Positions 20,487 through 30,269 are shown, numbered from the stretch's first letter. The stretch: 36,681 nt of DNA from Mycobacterium sp. (GCA_023264735.1 JAHFVD010000017.1:1-36681); one strand, 5' to 3'. Numbers and translations: made by a program. The notes: generated from the sequence alone by a model not told the origin.

Positions 20487-23140
20487 CGCGCGGCACGGAA
20501 GTACAGCTTTCCGCGGAACTGCAGCAGCAGGGCGACGGTCGCCGTCCAACCGGTCTGGTGACTGGCGCCCAGGCCCCTTCCGGTGTCGCCGTCGAAGTAC
20601 TCGTGGAACGGGACCAGGTCACGCCAGTGCGGGTCGGTTTGGAAATACTCGTTGTCGCCGAACACCGCTCGCCGGCCTTCCTCGTCGCGGACGAGCAGGC
20701 CGGTGAGCTGCCGGGCCAATCGGTCGGCGACTACGTGCAGCGACACCAGGTCGGTCGACCCTGCCGGGTCGGGAACGTGGTAGGTGTCGCCGAGGAACCG
20801 GGCGTAGGAGTTGAGTGCTTGCACCAGAAGGAAATTGGTCGGCAGCCAGACGGGCCCGCGCCAGTTGGAGTTTCCGCCGAACATCCGGCTGCGTGATTCG
20901 GCAGGCTGATAGTCGACGACGTAGTCCGCGCCGTCGGCGTGGTAGGTGTACGGGTGGTCGCGATGGTATCGCGACAGTGAGCGGATTCCGTTGGGGGAGA
21001 GGAACTGTTCGGGGTCCATGAGTCGTCGCAGGATCGCGCTGAGCCGGTCCTGGTGCACGACGCCGATCATGAGATGTGAACCGTCACCGCCGGCCATCAC
21101 CAGCCGGACATCGTCGGCGGTGTGCTCGTAGGTCCGGGCCAGCGCTTCCAGGGAGTTCTCGATGGTGGTGGTCACCTCGGTCTCGCTGGTGGGAATGGCG
21201 ATCGCCGCGAACAGCGGAACGATCGCCTGAATGGAGAACACTTCCAGCGATCTGCTTGTGCCGTCGGGCATCTCGATGACGTCGTGATAGAAGTTCGTGT
21301 CGTCGTTCCAGAAGCTGACCCGATAGGTGCCCTTCTCCAGTGCGTTGGCGACCAGCCAGGCATCCCACACCCAACGGCTGAACATGTCGGTGTAGCTCGG
21401 GTCCTCATTCGACAGTTCGATCGCCATCTCCAGCAGATGGAAGATCAGCGCGGCCATCCATGCGGTGCCGTCGACCTGCGCGAGTTCACCCCCGGTGGGT
21501 AGTGGCTCGTCGCGGTCGAACACGCCGATGTTGTCCATGCCGAGGAATCCGCCCCCGAACACGCCGCGGTTGGTGTCGTCCTTCTGGTTGAGCCACCACA
21601 TGGCGTTGAGGGTGGCCGATCGGTAGGCGGTGGCCAGGAAATCCCAGTCGCCGACGCCGGTGCGAAGTTGGTCGAGTTGATAGATCTGCCAGGCAGCCCA
21701 GGCGTGGACGGGTGGGTTGGTATCGTCGAACTTCCATTCGTACGCTGGGATTTGGCCGTGCGGGTGTTGGGCGGTGGAATCGTGCAGCACCAGCACTTGT
21801 GCCTTGGCGAACTCGGGATCGATGAGCGCAACCGCGATGCAGTGGAACGCCAGGTCCCAGGCCGCGAACCAGGGGTACTCCCACGCGTCGGGCATCAGCA
21901 TAACGTCATGTAAGGCGAAGTGTTGCCAGCCGTTGTTGCGGCCGGCCCAGCGCTCGCGTGGCGGTCGCGGCTGTTCCGGATCGCCTTTGAGCCAGCGCCG
22001 CACCGCGTAGTTGTAGAACTGCTTACACCACAGCAATCCGGCAAATGCCTGACGCTGGACCAGCCGTTCGTCGTCGCTCAGGTCTGGCGCCGCGACAGCG
22101 CGGTAGAACTCGTCGGCTTCGCGTTTGCGTTCCGCCAGCACGATATCGGCGCGACCTGGCTGGGTCTTGTCTGTGGTAGCGAAATGCACGGTGACGGTGA
22201 AGGTTTCGCCGGGCTGCAGGGTCGTCGAAACGTGGGCGGCAACCTTGCTGCCCTCGGCCGTGTCGACGGCATCGGAGATCCCGTTGACGACGTAGTCGTT
22301 GATGCCGTCCGTTGTGGTGGCCGATGCGTTGGCCGAGGCGAACAGCAGGCGATTGTTGGTCTCGTTCTCGCAGAACAACAATCGCGGAGCGTCCCCGCCC
22401 GACGTGGTGACCGTGAACCACCGCGGCCCGAGCTTCGAGTGCCAGGTGCGTGCCGCACCGTCACCGCAGGCGGTGATCCGCGGTCGCTGTTGGTCGGGGT
22501 CCCATGACCAGGTGTTGCGATACCAGAGCTGGGGAAGCACATGGATCGGTGCGGCGTCGGGCCCTCGGTTGGTCACCGTGATCCGGCAGTGGGCGTCCTC
22601 GGGGCTGCCCTTGGCGTACGCGATATCGACGTCGAAATAGCGTTGCTCGAGCCATTGTTGGCGCAACGCGTCGAACAACTCGTACTCGTCATCGTCGGGC
22701 CCGCGTTGCTGATTGGTGTGCAGCAGATCCTCATAGGGAAACGCGGCCTGCGGGTACTTGTAGACCATCGACGCGTAGGCATGGGTGGGCAGGTTGTCGG
22801 TGTAGAACCAATAGTCCTTGACGTCCTCGCCGTGGTTGCCCTCCTCGTTGGCCACCCCGTAGGGCCGCTCCTTGAGGACGGGGTCACGCCCGTTCCACAG
22901 CGCGATGCCAAGACAGATGGTCTGCTCGTCATCACACCAGCCCGCCAGGCCGTCCTCACTCCACCGGTACGCCCGGCTGTGGGCGTGGTCGAACGGGAAG
23001 TACGCCCAGGCATCGCCATCGGCGCTGTAGTCCTCCCGGACGGTGCCCCAAGCGCGCTCGCTCAGATAGGTTCCCCAGCGGCGCCACGGCGACGTTCCGG
23101 CGTTGGCCTCGTCGAGGCGTTTCTGCTCGGCTGTGCTCAC
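20483..23140 (-). CDS. GH63/MGH1-like glycoside hydrolase (glucosidase-like)
   Basis: The large 885-residue protein has an N-terminal beta-sandwich-like half ([20 protein letters not shown], then [20 protein letters not shown]) and a C-terminal (alpha/alpha)6-barrel half. Barrel motifs: [20 protein letters not shown] with a candidate acid, [33 protein letters not shown], and [13 protein letters not shown] with [11 protein letters not shown]. This is the plan of the GH63-type mannosylglycerate hydrolase/glucosidase group. No signal peptide, so it acts in the cytoplasm on a glucosyl or mannosyl compound; the exact sugar is unknown. The GTG at 23140 overlaps the zwf stop (GTGA), discarding the longer open frame. 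Last gene of gnd-zwf-glycosidase. Confidence 0.87.
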
Positions 23141-24537
23141 TTCGTCGCTGGCAGCCAGGGCTGATGCCAGGCCGGGTAGCCGGCGACCAGTTTGTCGGCG
23201 CCCGCGGGTCCCCATGAGCCCGGCTGGTAGATCTCGACCGGCGGTGGAGATTCCAGGAGCGGCTCGACGACTCGCCAGGTCTCCTCGACGCCGTCCTCCC
23301 TGATGAACTGGCTGGAGTCGCCACGCATGGCATCCCCGAGAAGACGCTCATAGGGTTCGGGTGCGTCGGCCATTTCGTCGCCGAATACCAGCGACAGGTT
23401 GACGGCCCGGGTAGCGTCGGCACCACTTTCCTTGGCCTGCAACACCAGATCGACGCCGGCTGCGGGGTCGATCCGGAAGATCAGCTGGTTTTGCTCTTTG
23501 ACCGGTTCGAGAAACGGCAGCGGCGGCGGCCGCTTGAAGATCACCCGAATCTCGGTGGCCCGCACCGGAAGAGACTTGCCTGCTCGGATGAAGAAGGGCA
23601 CACCACACCAGCGCCAGTTGTCGATGTACAGCTTCAGCGCCGCGAAGGTTTCGGTCTGCGAACCGGGTGCCACACCCTCGACGTCCAGGTAACCGGCGTA
23701 CTGGCCGCGCACGTAGTGACTGGGGTCGGCGGGCCGGATGCACTTGAACAGGTCGACCCGCTTGTCCCGGAACCCATCTGGTCCGCCGCTGGACGGTTCG
23801 CTGGCGATCAGTCCGATCAGCTGCAGCAGGTGATTCTGCACGACATCGCGCAGCGCTCCGACCGGGTCGTAGAAGTGACCGCGATCCTCGACGCCGAAAT
23901 TCTCGGCCATCGTGATCTGCACGGCCTCGATCCGATCGCGATTCCACAGCGGCTCGATGATCGAGTTGGAGAACCGGATGTAGCGGATGTCCATCGCCGG
24001 TTCTTTGCCGAGGAAGTGGTCGATGCGGTAGATCTGCCACTCCTGCAGGTGGGCGCTCAGCTGATCGTTGAGTTCCTTGGCCGACGAAAGATCGTGCCCG
24101 AACGGCTTTTCCACCACGACCCTGGCATTTTCGGTCAGGCCGGCACCGGCAAGGCCGTCCACCACGCGCCCGAACAGGAACGGCGGAATCTCCAGATAGA
24201 AAACGGGATTCACCCGTCCGCTGATCGCCGCGGCCACCTTGTCGTAGGTCGCCGGGTCAGCGAAATCACCCGACACCATCGACAGCCGGGCCGAGAACCG
24301 GGCGAAGACGTCGTCGTCCACCGGTTCACCGGTGGTCTCGATGGCAGCCCTGGCGTGCTGCCGCAATGTGTCGACGGACCAATCGTCGAGCGCCACACCG
24401 ACGATCGGGCAGTCGAGCAGGTTGCGGCGCTCGAGGCGGTACAGCGAGCGGAAGGTCATCTTCTTGGCCAGGTCTCCGGTGATGCCGAAGACCACTAGAA
24501 CATCAGCGGCAGTGGGTCTTTGAGCGCTCACCGGCAT
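23137..24537 (-). CDS. zwf: glucose-6-phosphate 1-dehydrogenase
   Basis: Zwf oxidises glucose 6-phosphate to 6-phosphogluconolactone with NAD(P), entering the oxidative pentose-phosphate pathway. The 466-residue length is standard. The dinucleotide fingerprint is VVFGITGDLAKK near residue 20, and the active-site signature IYRIDHFLGKEPAMDIRYIR contains the catalytic His and substrate-binding Lys. ENFGVEDRGHFYDPVGALRD and IRAGKSLPVRATEI follow in order. The ATG at 24537 shares one base with the gnd stop (TGATG). Arrangement with gnd recalls zwf1-gnd2 of M. tuberculosis (Rv1121-Rv1122), which is elsewhere in that genome. Confidence 0.97.
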   Translation of the reverse strand: MPVSAQRPTAADVLVVFGITGDLAKKMTFRSLYRLERRNLLDCPIVGVALDDWSVDTLRQHARAAIETTGEPVDDDVFARFSARLSMVSGDFADPATYDKVAAAISGRVNPVFYLEIPPFLFGRVVDGLAGAGLTENARVVVEKPFGHDLSSAKELNDQLSAHLQEWQIYRIDHFLGKEPAMDIRYIRFSNSIIEPLWNRDRIEAVQITMAENFGVEDRGHFYDPVGALRDVVQNHLLQLIGLIASEPSSGGPDGFRDKRVDLFKCIRPADPSHYVRGQYAGYLDVEGVAPGSQTETFAALKLYIDNWRWCGVPFFIRAGKSLPVRATEIRVIFKRPPPLPFLEPVKEQNQLIFRIDPAAGVDLVLQAKESGADATRAVNLSLVFGDEMADAPEPYERLLGDAMRGDSSQFIREDGVEETWRVVEPLLESPPPVEIYQPGSWGPAGADKLVAGYPAWHQPWLPATK

Positions 24538-25568
24538 CACTTCTTCTCCGCGTGGCCGCCGAATTCGCTGCGCATCGCCGAACATATCTGGTCGGTGAAC
24601 TCGCCGAGCTGCCGCGACTGGAAGCGCTCGTAGAGCGATGTGGTGATCACCGGAGCAGGAACACCTTCATCCACGGCGGCGAGCACCGTCCACCGTCCTT
24701 CGCCGGAATCGGACACCCGCCCGGAGAACTGGTCGAGATTGGGCGACGCGGCGAACGCGTCCGCGATGAGGTCCACCAGCCACGATCCCACCACCGATCC
24801 GCGCCGCCAGACCTCGGCGACCTCGCCGACGTTGATGTCGTATTGGTAGGCCCACGGATCGCGCAGCGGGGTGGTCTCGGCGTCGACCACTCGATCGACC
24901 TTGCCGGCATTGGCATGTTTGATGATGCTCAACCCTTCGGCGATGGCCGCCATCATCCCGTACTCGACACCGTTGTGGACCATCTTCACGAAGTGGCCGG
25001 CGCCGTTGGGACCGCAGTGCAGGTAACCCTCGGGCGCGGTGCCGACGGCGTCCGCCGGCCGGCTCGGGGTGGGTTCGGCAGTACCGATGCCCGGTGCGAT
25101 GGTCGTGAAGATCGGGTCGAGGCGGGTCACCACATCGGTCTCCCCGCCGATCATCAGACAGTAGCCGCGGTCCAGCCCCCACACGCCGCCACTGGTGCCG
25201 CAATCGACGTAGTGCAGACCGACCTCAGCGAGCTTCTGCGCCCGGGTGATGTCGTCGCGGTAATACGAGTTGCCGCCATCGATCACGGTGTCTCCGGGCG
25301 CCAGCAGCGGGACGAGCGCATCGAGCGTCGAGTCGACGATCGCGGCGGGCAACATCAGCCAGATGGCACGGGGGGCGTCGAGCTTGCCGACGAACTCCTC
25401 CAGGGTTGCGGCGCCGGTGGCACCCTCGGCTTCCAATTCGTTGACTGCGGCGGCGTTCACGTCGTAGACGACGCAACTGTGTCCGTCCCGCATCAGCCGT
25501 CGAACCAGGTTCGCGCCCATTCGTCCCAGGCCGACCATTCCGAGCTGCAGCGGTGTCGCACTGACCAC
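24537..25568 (-). CDS. gnd: 6-phosphogluconate dehydrogenase, decarboxylating, short (GndA/Gnd2) type
   Basis: The 343-residue enzyme converts 6-phosphogluconate to ribulose 5-phosphate plus CO2. It is the short type, lacking the C-terminal extension of the ~470-residue enzymes. Motifs: Rossmann GMVGLGRMGANLVRRL, the substrate loop DGGNSYYRDD, YVDCGTSGGVWGLDRGYCLM, and HFVKMVHNGVEYGMM with the catalytic Lys. GTG 25568 is preceded by GAGGGGGA on the minus strand, a strong ribosome binding site; longer starts lack the family N-terminus. It is first in the operon with zwf and the glycosidase, and divergent from the HAD phosphatase. Confidence 0.96.
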   Translation of the reverse strand: MVSATPLQLGMVGLGRMGANLVRRLMRDGHSCVVYDVNAAAVNELEAEGATGAATLEEFVGKLDAPRAIWLMLPAAIVDSTLDALVPLLAPGDTVIDGGNSYYRDDITRAQKLAEVGLHYVDCGTSGGVWGLDRGYCLMIGGETDVVTRLDPIFTTIAPGIGTAEPTPSRPADAVGTAPEGYLHCGPNGAGHFVKMVHNGVEYGMMAAIAEGLSIIKHANAGKVDRVVDAETTPLRDPWAYQYDINVGEVAEVWRRGSVVGSWLVDLIADAFAASPNLDQFSGRVSDSGEGRWTVLAAVDEGVPAPVITTSLYERFQSRQLGEFTDQICSAMRSEFGGHAEKK

Positions 25569-25660
25569 TTTGTCCCCCTCGTGTGATGTGGTCGCCACCC
25601 TAGTCCAGCAAACTGGCTCTGATTCGAAGTCAACGCATGTTGCGTGGCACAATCGTGGGC

Positions 25661-26344
25661 GTGCGAGCGGTCTTGTGGGACATGGACGGCACCCTCGTCG
25701 ACTCCGAAAAGCTGTGGGACGTCGCGATCAACGAGCTGTACACCCAGCACGGCCGGGTGCTGGCGCCCGAAGTCCGCGATGCCACGGTGGGCGGTTCGGC
25801 CGACGGCGTGATCCGCATCGTGTTCGACGATCTGGGTCTGGAGCCCGACCCTGAGCGGATGGCCGACGCTGCCGACTGGATGCACGACTACGTCGGTGAA
25901 TTGTTCGCGACCGGGCTGCCGTGGTGTCCTGGCGCTCGCGAACTGCTCGACGCGCTCTTGGCCGCCGACGTCCCGATGGCACTGGTGACCAACACCCGCC
26001 GCAAGTTGACCGAGAACGCGCTGAATAGCATTGGCAGAGAATATTTCTCGGTCACCGTCTGCGCCGACGAGGTACCCGAGGGAAAGCCCGCACCAGACGT
26101 CTACCTGCGCGCCGCCGAATTGCTCGGCGTCAGCGCGGCTGATTGTCTGGCCGTCGAAGACTCGGTCACCGGGGCGGCGGCCGCCGAGGACGCCGGATGC
26201 GCGGTGTTGGTGGTGCCCAACGAGGTCAGGGTGCCCGCCACCCGCCGCCGGCACCAGGTGTCGTCGCTGTCCGAGGTGAGTATCCCGCGGCTGCGCAAGA
26301 TCTATGCGGACCTGCAGCTCGGACTCGGCGAGCGCTCCGCGTAA
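25661..26344 (+). CDS. HAD superfamily hydrolase, beta-phosphoglucomutase/phosphatase-like
   Basis: A 227-residue HAD protein with all four motifs: I, LWDMDGTLVDSE (Asp7 nucleophile, Asp9 acid/base); II, ALVTNTRRKL; III, the Lys of EGKPAPDVYL; IV, LAVEDSVTGAAAAEDAGC. The helical C1 cap lies between motifs I and II, as in beta-phosphoglucomutases and sugar-phosphate phosphatases, so a small phosphorylated sugar is likely but not proven. GTG 25661 fits the family start; an ATG at 25637 would add eight residues. A CACAAT at 25648-25653 could be a -10 for a nearly leaderless message. It lies between a pentose-phosphate operon and a sugar transporter. Confidence 0.88.
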   Translation: MRAVLWDMDGTLVDSEKLWDVAINELYTQHGRVLAPEVRDATVGGSADGVIRIVFDDLGLEPDPERMADAADWMHDYVGELFATGLPWCPGARELLDALLAADVPMALVTNTRRKLTENALNSIGREYFSVTVCADEVPEGKPAPDVYLRAAELLGVSAADCLAVEDSVTGAAAAEDAGCAVLVVPNEVRVPATRRRHQVSSLSEVSIPRLRKIYADLQLGLGERSA

Positions 26345-26403
26345 ACCGCTGCCCGATATCGCCCTGCCGCAGCCCTGACTGTGCAATCGTAGTTGCTACC
26401 AGG

Positions 26404-26423
26404 TTTCACAGTGCTGTGTGAAA
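26404..26423 (+). promoter_or_regulatory. 20-bp inverted repeat before the sugar transporter
   Basis: TTTCACA (26404-26410) and TGTGAAA (26417-26423) are exact reverse complements separated by six bases. The right arm runs into the GAAAGGA ribosome binding site of the transporter. It could be an operator bound by a dimeric regulator near the start of transcription, or an RNA hairpin touching the ribosome site. The orientation is TCACA-N6-TGTGA, the reverse of a CRP half-site order. Confidence 0.55.
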
Positions 26424-26432
26424 GGACGCCTC

Positions 26433-27893
26433 ATGGCCGGCCAAGGACCCACCAGCGACACACCCACGGGACTCGAGGATGCAGACTTCTCCTCGGGCGG
26501 TACGGCCATCCGAATCGCCTCGGTAGCCGCGCTCGGCGGTCTGCTCTTCGGCTATGACAGCGCGGTCATCAACGGGGCCGTTGCCTCCATCCGGAGCCAC
26601 TTCGGCATCAACGACGCCTCACTCGGTTTCGCTGTCGCGTCGGCGTTGCTGGGCGCTGCTGTCGGCGCGATGACAGCCGGCCGGATAGCCGACCGGCTGG
26701 GCCGTATCGCCGTGATGAAGATCGCGGCAGTGCTGTTCCTCGTCAGTGCCATCGGCACCGGCCTGGCCACCAGCGTGTGGATGATCGTGCTGTTCCGCAT
26801 CGTCGGCGGTCTCGGTGTCGGCGTGGCATCGGTGATCGCGCCCGCCTACATCGCTGAGACATCCCCGCCCCGGATTCGCGGCCGGCTGGGCTCGCTGCAG
26901 CAGCTGGCCATCGTGTCCGGCATCTTCCTGTCGCTGGCCATCGACTACGGGCTGGCGCAGCTCGCCGGCGGTGCCACCAAGGAATTGTGGCTGGGCATGG
27001 AGGCCTGGCGGTGGATGTTCCTGATGATGGCCCTGCCTGCGATCCTCTACGGCGTTCTGGCCTTCACCATTCCGGAGTCGCCGCGGTATCTGGTTGCCAC
27101 ACACAAGATTCCCGAAGCCCGCAAGGTGCTGTCGATGCTGTTGGGTGAGAAGAACCTCGAGATCACCATCAGCCGGATCCAGCAGACGCTGGAGCGCGAG
27201 GACAAGCCCTCGTGGCGGGATCTGAAAAAGCCGAACGGCGGGCTGTACGGCATCGTCTGGGTCGGCCTAGGGCTGTCGATCTTCCAACAGTTCGTCGGTA
27301 TCAACGTGATCTTCTACTACTCGAATGTGCTGTGGGAGGCAGTCGGTTTCGGCGAGAGCGCGTCATTCATCATCACGGTGATCACGTCCGTCGTGAACAT
27401 CCTGACCACCCTGATCGCCATCGCGCTGATCGACAAGATCGGGCGCAAGCCGCTTCTGCTGATCGGTTCGACCGGCATGGCGGTCACCCTGGCCACCATG
27501 GCCATCATCTTCGGCACCGCCACCCAGGTGAACGGCGCACCGCAGTTGGGTGATGTGACCGGGCCGATCGCGCTGATCGCCGCCAACCTGTTCGTGGTGG
27601 CGTTCGGCATGTCCTGGGGCCCGGTGGTGTGGGTGCTGCTCGGTGAGATGTTCCCCAACCGCATCCGCGCAGCCGCGCTCGGCCTGGCCGCGGCCGGACA
27701 ATGGACGGCCAACTGGCTGATCACCGTCTCCTTCCCGACCCTGAGCCACAGCCTCGGCCTGGCATACGGCTTCTACGCGGTGTGCGCCATCCTGTCGGGA
27801 CTGTTCGTGTGGAAGTGGGTCATGGAGACCAAGGGCGTCTCGCTCGAGGACATGCACGCCGAGCTGTTGCACGAGGACAAGTCCAAGGCCTGA
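26433..27893 (+). CDS. MFS sugar porter (GlcP/XylE-like sugar:H+ symporter)
   Basis: The 486-residue protein has 12 predicted membrane helices and the sugar-porter signatures: GGLLFGYDSAVINGAV in TM1, GRIADRLGRIAVM after TM2, RIVGGLGVGVASVIAPAYIA followed by ETSPPRIRG, PESPRYLV ending the N-half, QQFVGINVIFYYS in TM7, IDKIGRKPLLL after TM8, and METKGVSLE at the C-terminus. Such proteins import glucose, galactose or xylose with protons. From memory, the M. smegmatis glucose permease GlcP (MSMEG_4182) lies near metH too, so this may be its orthologue. ATG 26433 follows GAAAGGA at 26420-26426. The 26404-26423 inverted repeat suggests regulation. Confidence 0.94.
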   Translation: MAGQGPTSDTPTGLEDADFSSGGTAIRIASVAALGGLLFGYDSAVINGAVASIRSHFGINDASLGFAVASALLGAAVGAMTAGRIADRLGRIAVMKIAAVLFLVSAIGTGLATSVWMIVLFRIVGGLGVGVASVIAPAYIAETSPPRIRGRLGSLQQLAIVSGIFLSLAIDYGLAQLAGGATKELWLGMEAWRWMFLMMALPAILYGVLAFTIPESPRYLVATHKIPEARKVLSMLLGEKNLEITISRIQQTLEREDKPSWRDLKKPNGGLYGIVWVGLGLSIFQQFVGINVIFYYSNVLWEAVGFGESASFIITVITSVVNILTTLIAIALIDKIGRKPLLLIGSTGMAVTLATMAIIFGTATQVNGAPQLGDVTGPIALIAANLFVVAFGMSWGPVVWVLLGEMFPNRIRAAALGLAAAGQWTANWLITVSFPTLSHSLGLAYGFYAVCAILSGLFVWKWVMETKGVSLEDMHAELLHEDKSKA

Positions 27894-28481
27894 CTACGGA
27901 ACGTCGGTGTACTGCCAGCTCACCCCGGTGTTCGAGAACGTGAAGCCCTTGCCGGTCTGCTCGCTCACGCACGAGACGCCGATCTTCTGCTGAGTGTTGC
28001 AGCGGAATCCGGCGGCCGCGAGGATCTTGTTGAACGGCAAGGTCTTCGCCGTCCCCGACGGTTGCTTGAACTGGTCGGCCGGCACTGAGGCGAACACGGG
28101 GTCGTCCTGAGTGCGCACCACGATCGAGTTGGGGGCGACGTTCTGCCCGGTGTCGTCGGTGATGGTCTGCGGCGCGCCCGTCACGCCGATGCGCCCGGTG
28201 CCGGTGCTCGACTGGCAGCCGGCCCAGGTACGCGGCACGATCACGCACCGCCAGCTGCCGCTCGGGCTGGTGAAGTAGTAGCCGGAACGGATGTCGTCGG
28301 TCCTGGTGTAATAGTCGAACGCATTGACCAGTTTGTCGTTGCTGGGCCGTGTCGAAGTCGTCGCAGGTCCGGGTGGAGCAGTTTGCTGGGTGGTATCGCT
28401 GGTGGTGACGATCGGGTTCGAGCAGGCGGTGAGCGCGAGGACGGCGACACCCGCGACCATCGTTGCCCGGCATCCTCGCAC
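27894..28481 (-). CDS. secreted lipoprotein with paired cysteines, function unknown
   Basis: A 195-residue exported protein: VRGCRATMVAGVAVLALTAC puts the lipid-bearing Cys at residue 20. A Ser/Thr/Pro-rich linker follows (TTSDTTQQTAPPGPATTSTR). The globular part has two Cys pairs (WRCVIVPRTWAGC and FRCNTQQKIGVSC), likely disulfides, and ends in FSNTGVSWQYTDVP. I do not recognise a characterised homologue. A TACTCT -10 candidate at 28490-28495 on the minus strand places transcription almost on the GTG at 28481. The stop abuts the transporter stop with no gap. The long open frame extending to 29459 only runs antisense to hisE/hisG. Confidence 0.8.
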   Translation of the reverse strand: MRGCRATMVAGVAVLALTACSNPIVTTSDTTQQTAPPGPATTSTRPSNDKLVNAFDYYTRTDDIRSGYYFTSPSGSWRCVIVPRTWAGCQSSTGTGRIGVTGAPQTITDDTGQNVAPNSIVVRTQDDPVFASVPADQFKQPSGTAKTLPFNKILAAAGFRCNTQQKIGVSCVSEQTGKGFTFSNTGVSWQYTDVP

Positions 28482-28489
28482 GAGACGCC

Positions 28490-28495
28490 AGAGTA
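28490..28495 (-). promoter_or_regulatory. candidate -10 (TACTCT) of the lipoprotein gene
   Basis: On the minus strand TACTCT ends nine bases before the GTG at 28481, so the message would have a leader of two bases or fewer. It shares the short space with the divergent hisE start. Confidence 0.38.
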
Positions 28496-28535
28496 GTCCC
28501 CGACCGGAAACCGCCGTGACGGCGCGTCGGCCCGC

Positions 28536-28817
28536 ATGGAACAATCGCAGGCCGTGAAGACCTTCGAGGAGTTGTTCGCTGAACTGGGGGAGCGTGCCCG
28601 CACCCGCCCCGCCGGCAGCGCCACTGTCGCCGCACTGGATGCCGGCGTGCACACCCTCGGCAAGAAGATCATCGAAGAGGCCGGTGAAGTGTGGCTGGCC
28701 GCCGAGCACGAACCCGACGAGGCCCTGGCCGAGGAGATCAGCCAGCTGCTGTATTGGACCCAGGTGCTGATGGTCGCTCGCGGCCTGACTCTCGACGACA
28801 TCTACCGGAAGCTTTAG
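28536..28817 (+). CDS. hisE: phosphoribosyl-ATP diphosphatase
   Basis: HisE hydrolyses phosphoribosyl-ATP to phosphoribosyl-AMP, the second step of histidine synthesis. The 93-residue all-helical MazG-like protein has the metal-binding pattern [20 protein letters not shown] and [14 protein letters not shown], with the acidic E-x2-E/EE residues intact. It is nearly colinear with M. tuberculosis HisE. ATG 28536 fits; a GTG six codons inside is less likely. hisG follows with its ribosome binding site overlapping the hisE stop. Confidence 0.96.
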   Translation: MEQSQAVKTFEELFAELGERARTRPAGSATVAALDAGVHTLGKKIIEEAGEVWLAAEHEPDEALAEEISQLLYWTQVLMVARGLTLDDIYRKL

Positions 28818-28826
28818 GTGACTGCC

Positions 28827-29681
28827 ATGTTGCGCGTTGCCGTCCCCAACAAAGGGGCGCTGTCCGAATCGGCCGCCGAGATCCTCTCGGAGGCCGGCTA
28901 CCGGCGGCGCACCGACCCCAAGGATCTCACCGTCATCGACCCGGCCAACGGTGTCGAGTTCTTCTTCCTGCGGCCCAAGGACATCGCGATCTACGTCGGC
29001 TCCGGTCAGCTCGACTTCGGCATCACCGGCCGGGACCTGGCCGCCGAAGCCGACGCTCCGGTGGACGAGCGGCTGGCCCTCGGGTTCGGATCGTCCACGT
29101 TCCGCTACGCGGCGCCGGCCGGCCGGGATTGGACCATCGCGGATCTGGCAGGCAAGCGAATCGCCACCGCCTACCCGAATCTGGTCCGGAAAGACTTGGC
29201 CGGCAGGGGAATCGAGGCGACGGTCATCCGGCTGGACGGTGCCGTCGAGATCTCGATACAGCTGGGCGTGGCCGACGCGATCGCCGACGTGGTGGGGTCG
29301 GGGCGGACGCTGAGGCTGCACGATCTGGTGGCTTTCGGTGAGTCGCTGTGTGATTCGGAAGCGGTGCTGATCGAACGGGCCGGCAACGGTGACGATCCCA
29401 ACCGCGCCGCGCGCGACCAATTGGCGGCGCGCGTACAGGGTGTGGTGTTCGGCCAGCAATATCTGATGCTCGACTACGACTGCCCGCGTTCGGTACTCGA
29501 TCGCGCCACCGAGATCACGCCCGGCCTGGAGTCGCCGACCATCGCGCCGCTGGCCGATCCGGACTGGGTGGCGGTGCGCGCACTGGTGCCCCGGCGCGCG
29601 GTCAACGCGATCATGGACGAGCTCGCGGCCATCGGCGCCAAGGCGATTCTGGCTTCCGACATCAGGTTCTGCCGCTTCTGA
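28827..29681 (+). CDS. hisG: ATP phosphoribosyltransferase, long form
   Basis: HisG joins ATP and PRPP in the first, feedback-controlled step of histidine synthesis. The 284-residue length shows the long form with a C-terminal ACT-like regulatory domain ([20 protein letters not shown], then [14 protein letters not shown]) that binds histidine and assembles hexamers, so no HisZ is needed. Catalytic parts: [25 protein letters not shown], and the PRPP loop in [23 protein letters not shown] 28827 has AGGTG at 28816-28820; GTG 28818 is weaker. It is operonic with hisE; the rest of the his genes are not in this window. Confidence 0.98.
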   Translation: MLRVAVPNKGALSESAAEILSEAGYRRRTDPKDLTVIDPANGVEFFFLRPKDIAIYVGSGQLDFGITGRDLAAEADAPVDERLALGFGSSTFRYAAPAGRDWTIADLAGKRIATAYPNLVRKDLAGRGIEATVIRLDGAVEISIQLGVADAIADVVGSGRTLRLHDLVAFGESLCDSEAVLIERAGNGDDPNRAARDQLAARVQGVVFGQQYLMLDYDCPRSVLDRATEITPGLESPTIAPLADPDWVAVRALVPRRAVNAIMDELAAIGAKAILASDIRFCRF

Positions 29682-29750
29682 AGTTGGCCCGGCCCGCGGC
29701 GCGACTGCGTGTTAGCGTCCCTCTAGTTGCCGCCGGCCCGGAGGACCGCC

Positions 29751-30233
29751 ATGACGCACGTTCTCGTTCTGTTGTTGGCCCTGTCGATCGGTGTGATCGC
29801 CGGTCTACGCGCCCTGACCGCCCCCGCGGTGGTGGCCTGGGGAGCGTTTCTCGGCTGGATCGACGTCAGCAACAAATGGTCGGAGTGGGTGGCCCACCCG
29901 ATCACCGTGACGGTGCTGACCGTGCTGTTGTTCGTGGAGCTTGTCACCGACCAGCTGCCCAAGACGCCCAGCCGCAAGAGCACACCACAGTTCTCGGCCC
30001 GCCTTCTGACCGGTGCGTTCGCCGGCGCGGTCATCGGCAGCGCCTTCTTTCACACCTTCAGCTCGATCGGAGCCGGGATCATCGGTGCCGTGCTGGGCAC
30101 GATGGGCGGCTACGAGGCACGCTCGCGGCTGACGGCGGCCAACGGTGGTCGTGACCTGCCGGTGGCCCTGGCCGAGGATGTGATCGCGGTGGGCGGCGGT
30201 TTCCTGGTCGTTTATCTGACCAGCCTGCTGTGA
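29751..30233 (+). CDS. DUF4126 family membrane protein (Rv2120c-like)
   Basis: A 160-residue protein with four to five hydrophobic segments: VLVLLLALSIGVIAGLRALT, ITVTVLTVLLFVELVTDQLP, LLTGAFAGAVIGSAFFHTFS, GAGIIGAVLGTMGGYEARSR and DVIAVGGGFLVVYLTSLL. The glycine-rich GLRALTAPAVVAWGAFLGW and the charged loop PKTPSRKSTP are conserved in DUF4126. No known function; transport or membrane organisation is speculative. GAGGA at 29741-29745 is a good ribosome binding site for ATG 29751. It lies 69 nt after hisG, the same order as in M. tuberculosis. Confidence 0.9.
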   Translation: MTHVLVLLLALSIGVIAGLRALTAPAVVAWGAFLGWIDVSNKWSEWVAHPITVTVLTVLLFVELVTDQLPKTPSRKSTPQFSARLLTGAFAGAVIGSAFFHTFSSIGAGIIGAVLGTMGGYEARSRLTAANGGRDLPVALAEDVIAVGGGFLVVYLTSLL

Positions 30234-30269
30234 CGGCCCCACGGCGGGCAGGAGCGGAGCGACTCGGGA

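Noticed and set aside
26404..26423. CRP/cAMP binding site
   Set aside because: The half-sites are in reverse order (TCACA-N6-TGTGA instead of TGTGA-N6-TCACA).
28482..29459. Upstream extension of the lipoprotein frame
   Set aside because: It runs antisense to hisE and hisG; the signal peptide begins at GTG 28481.
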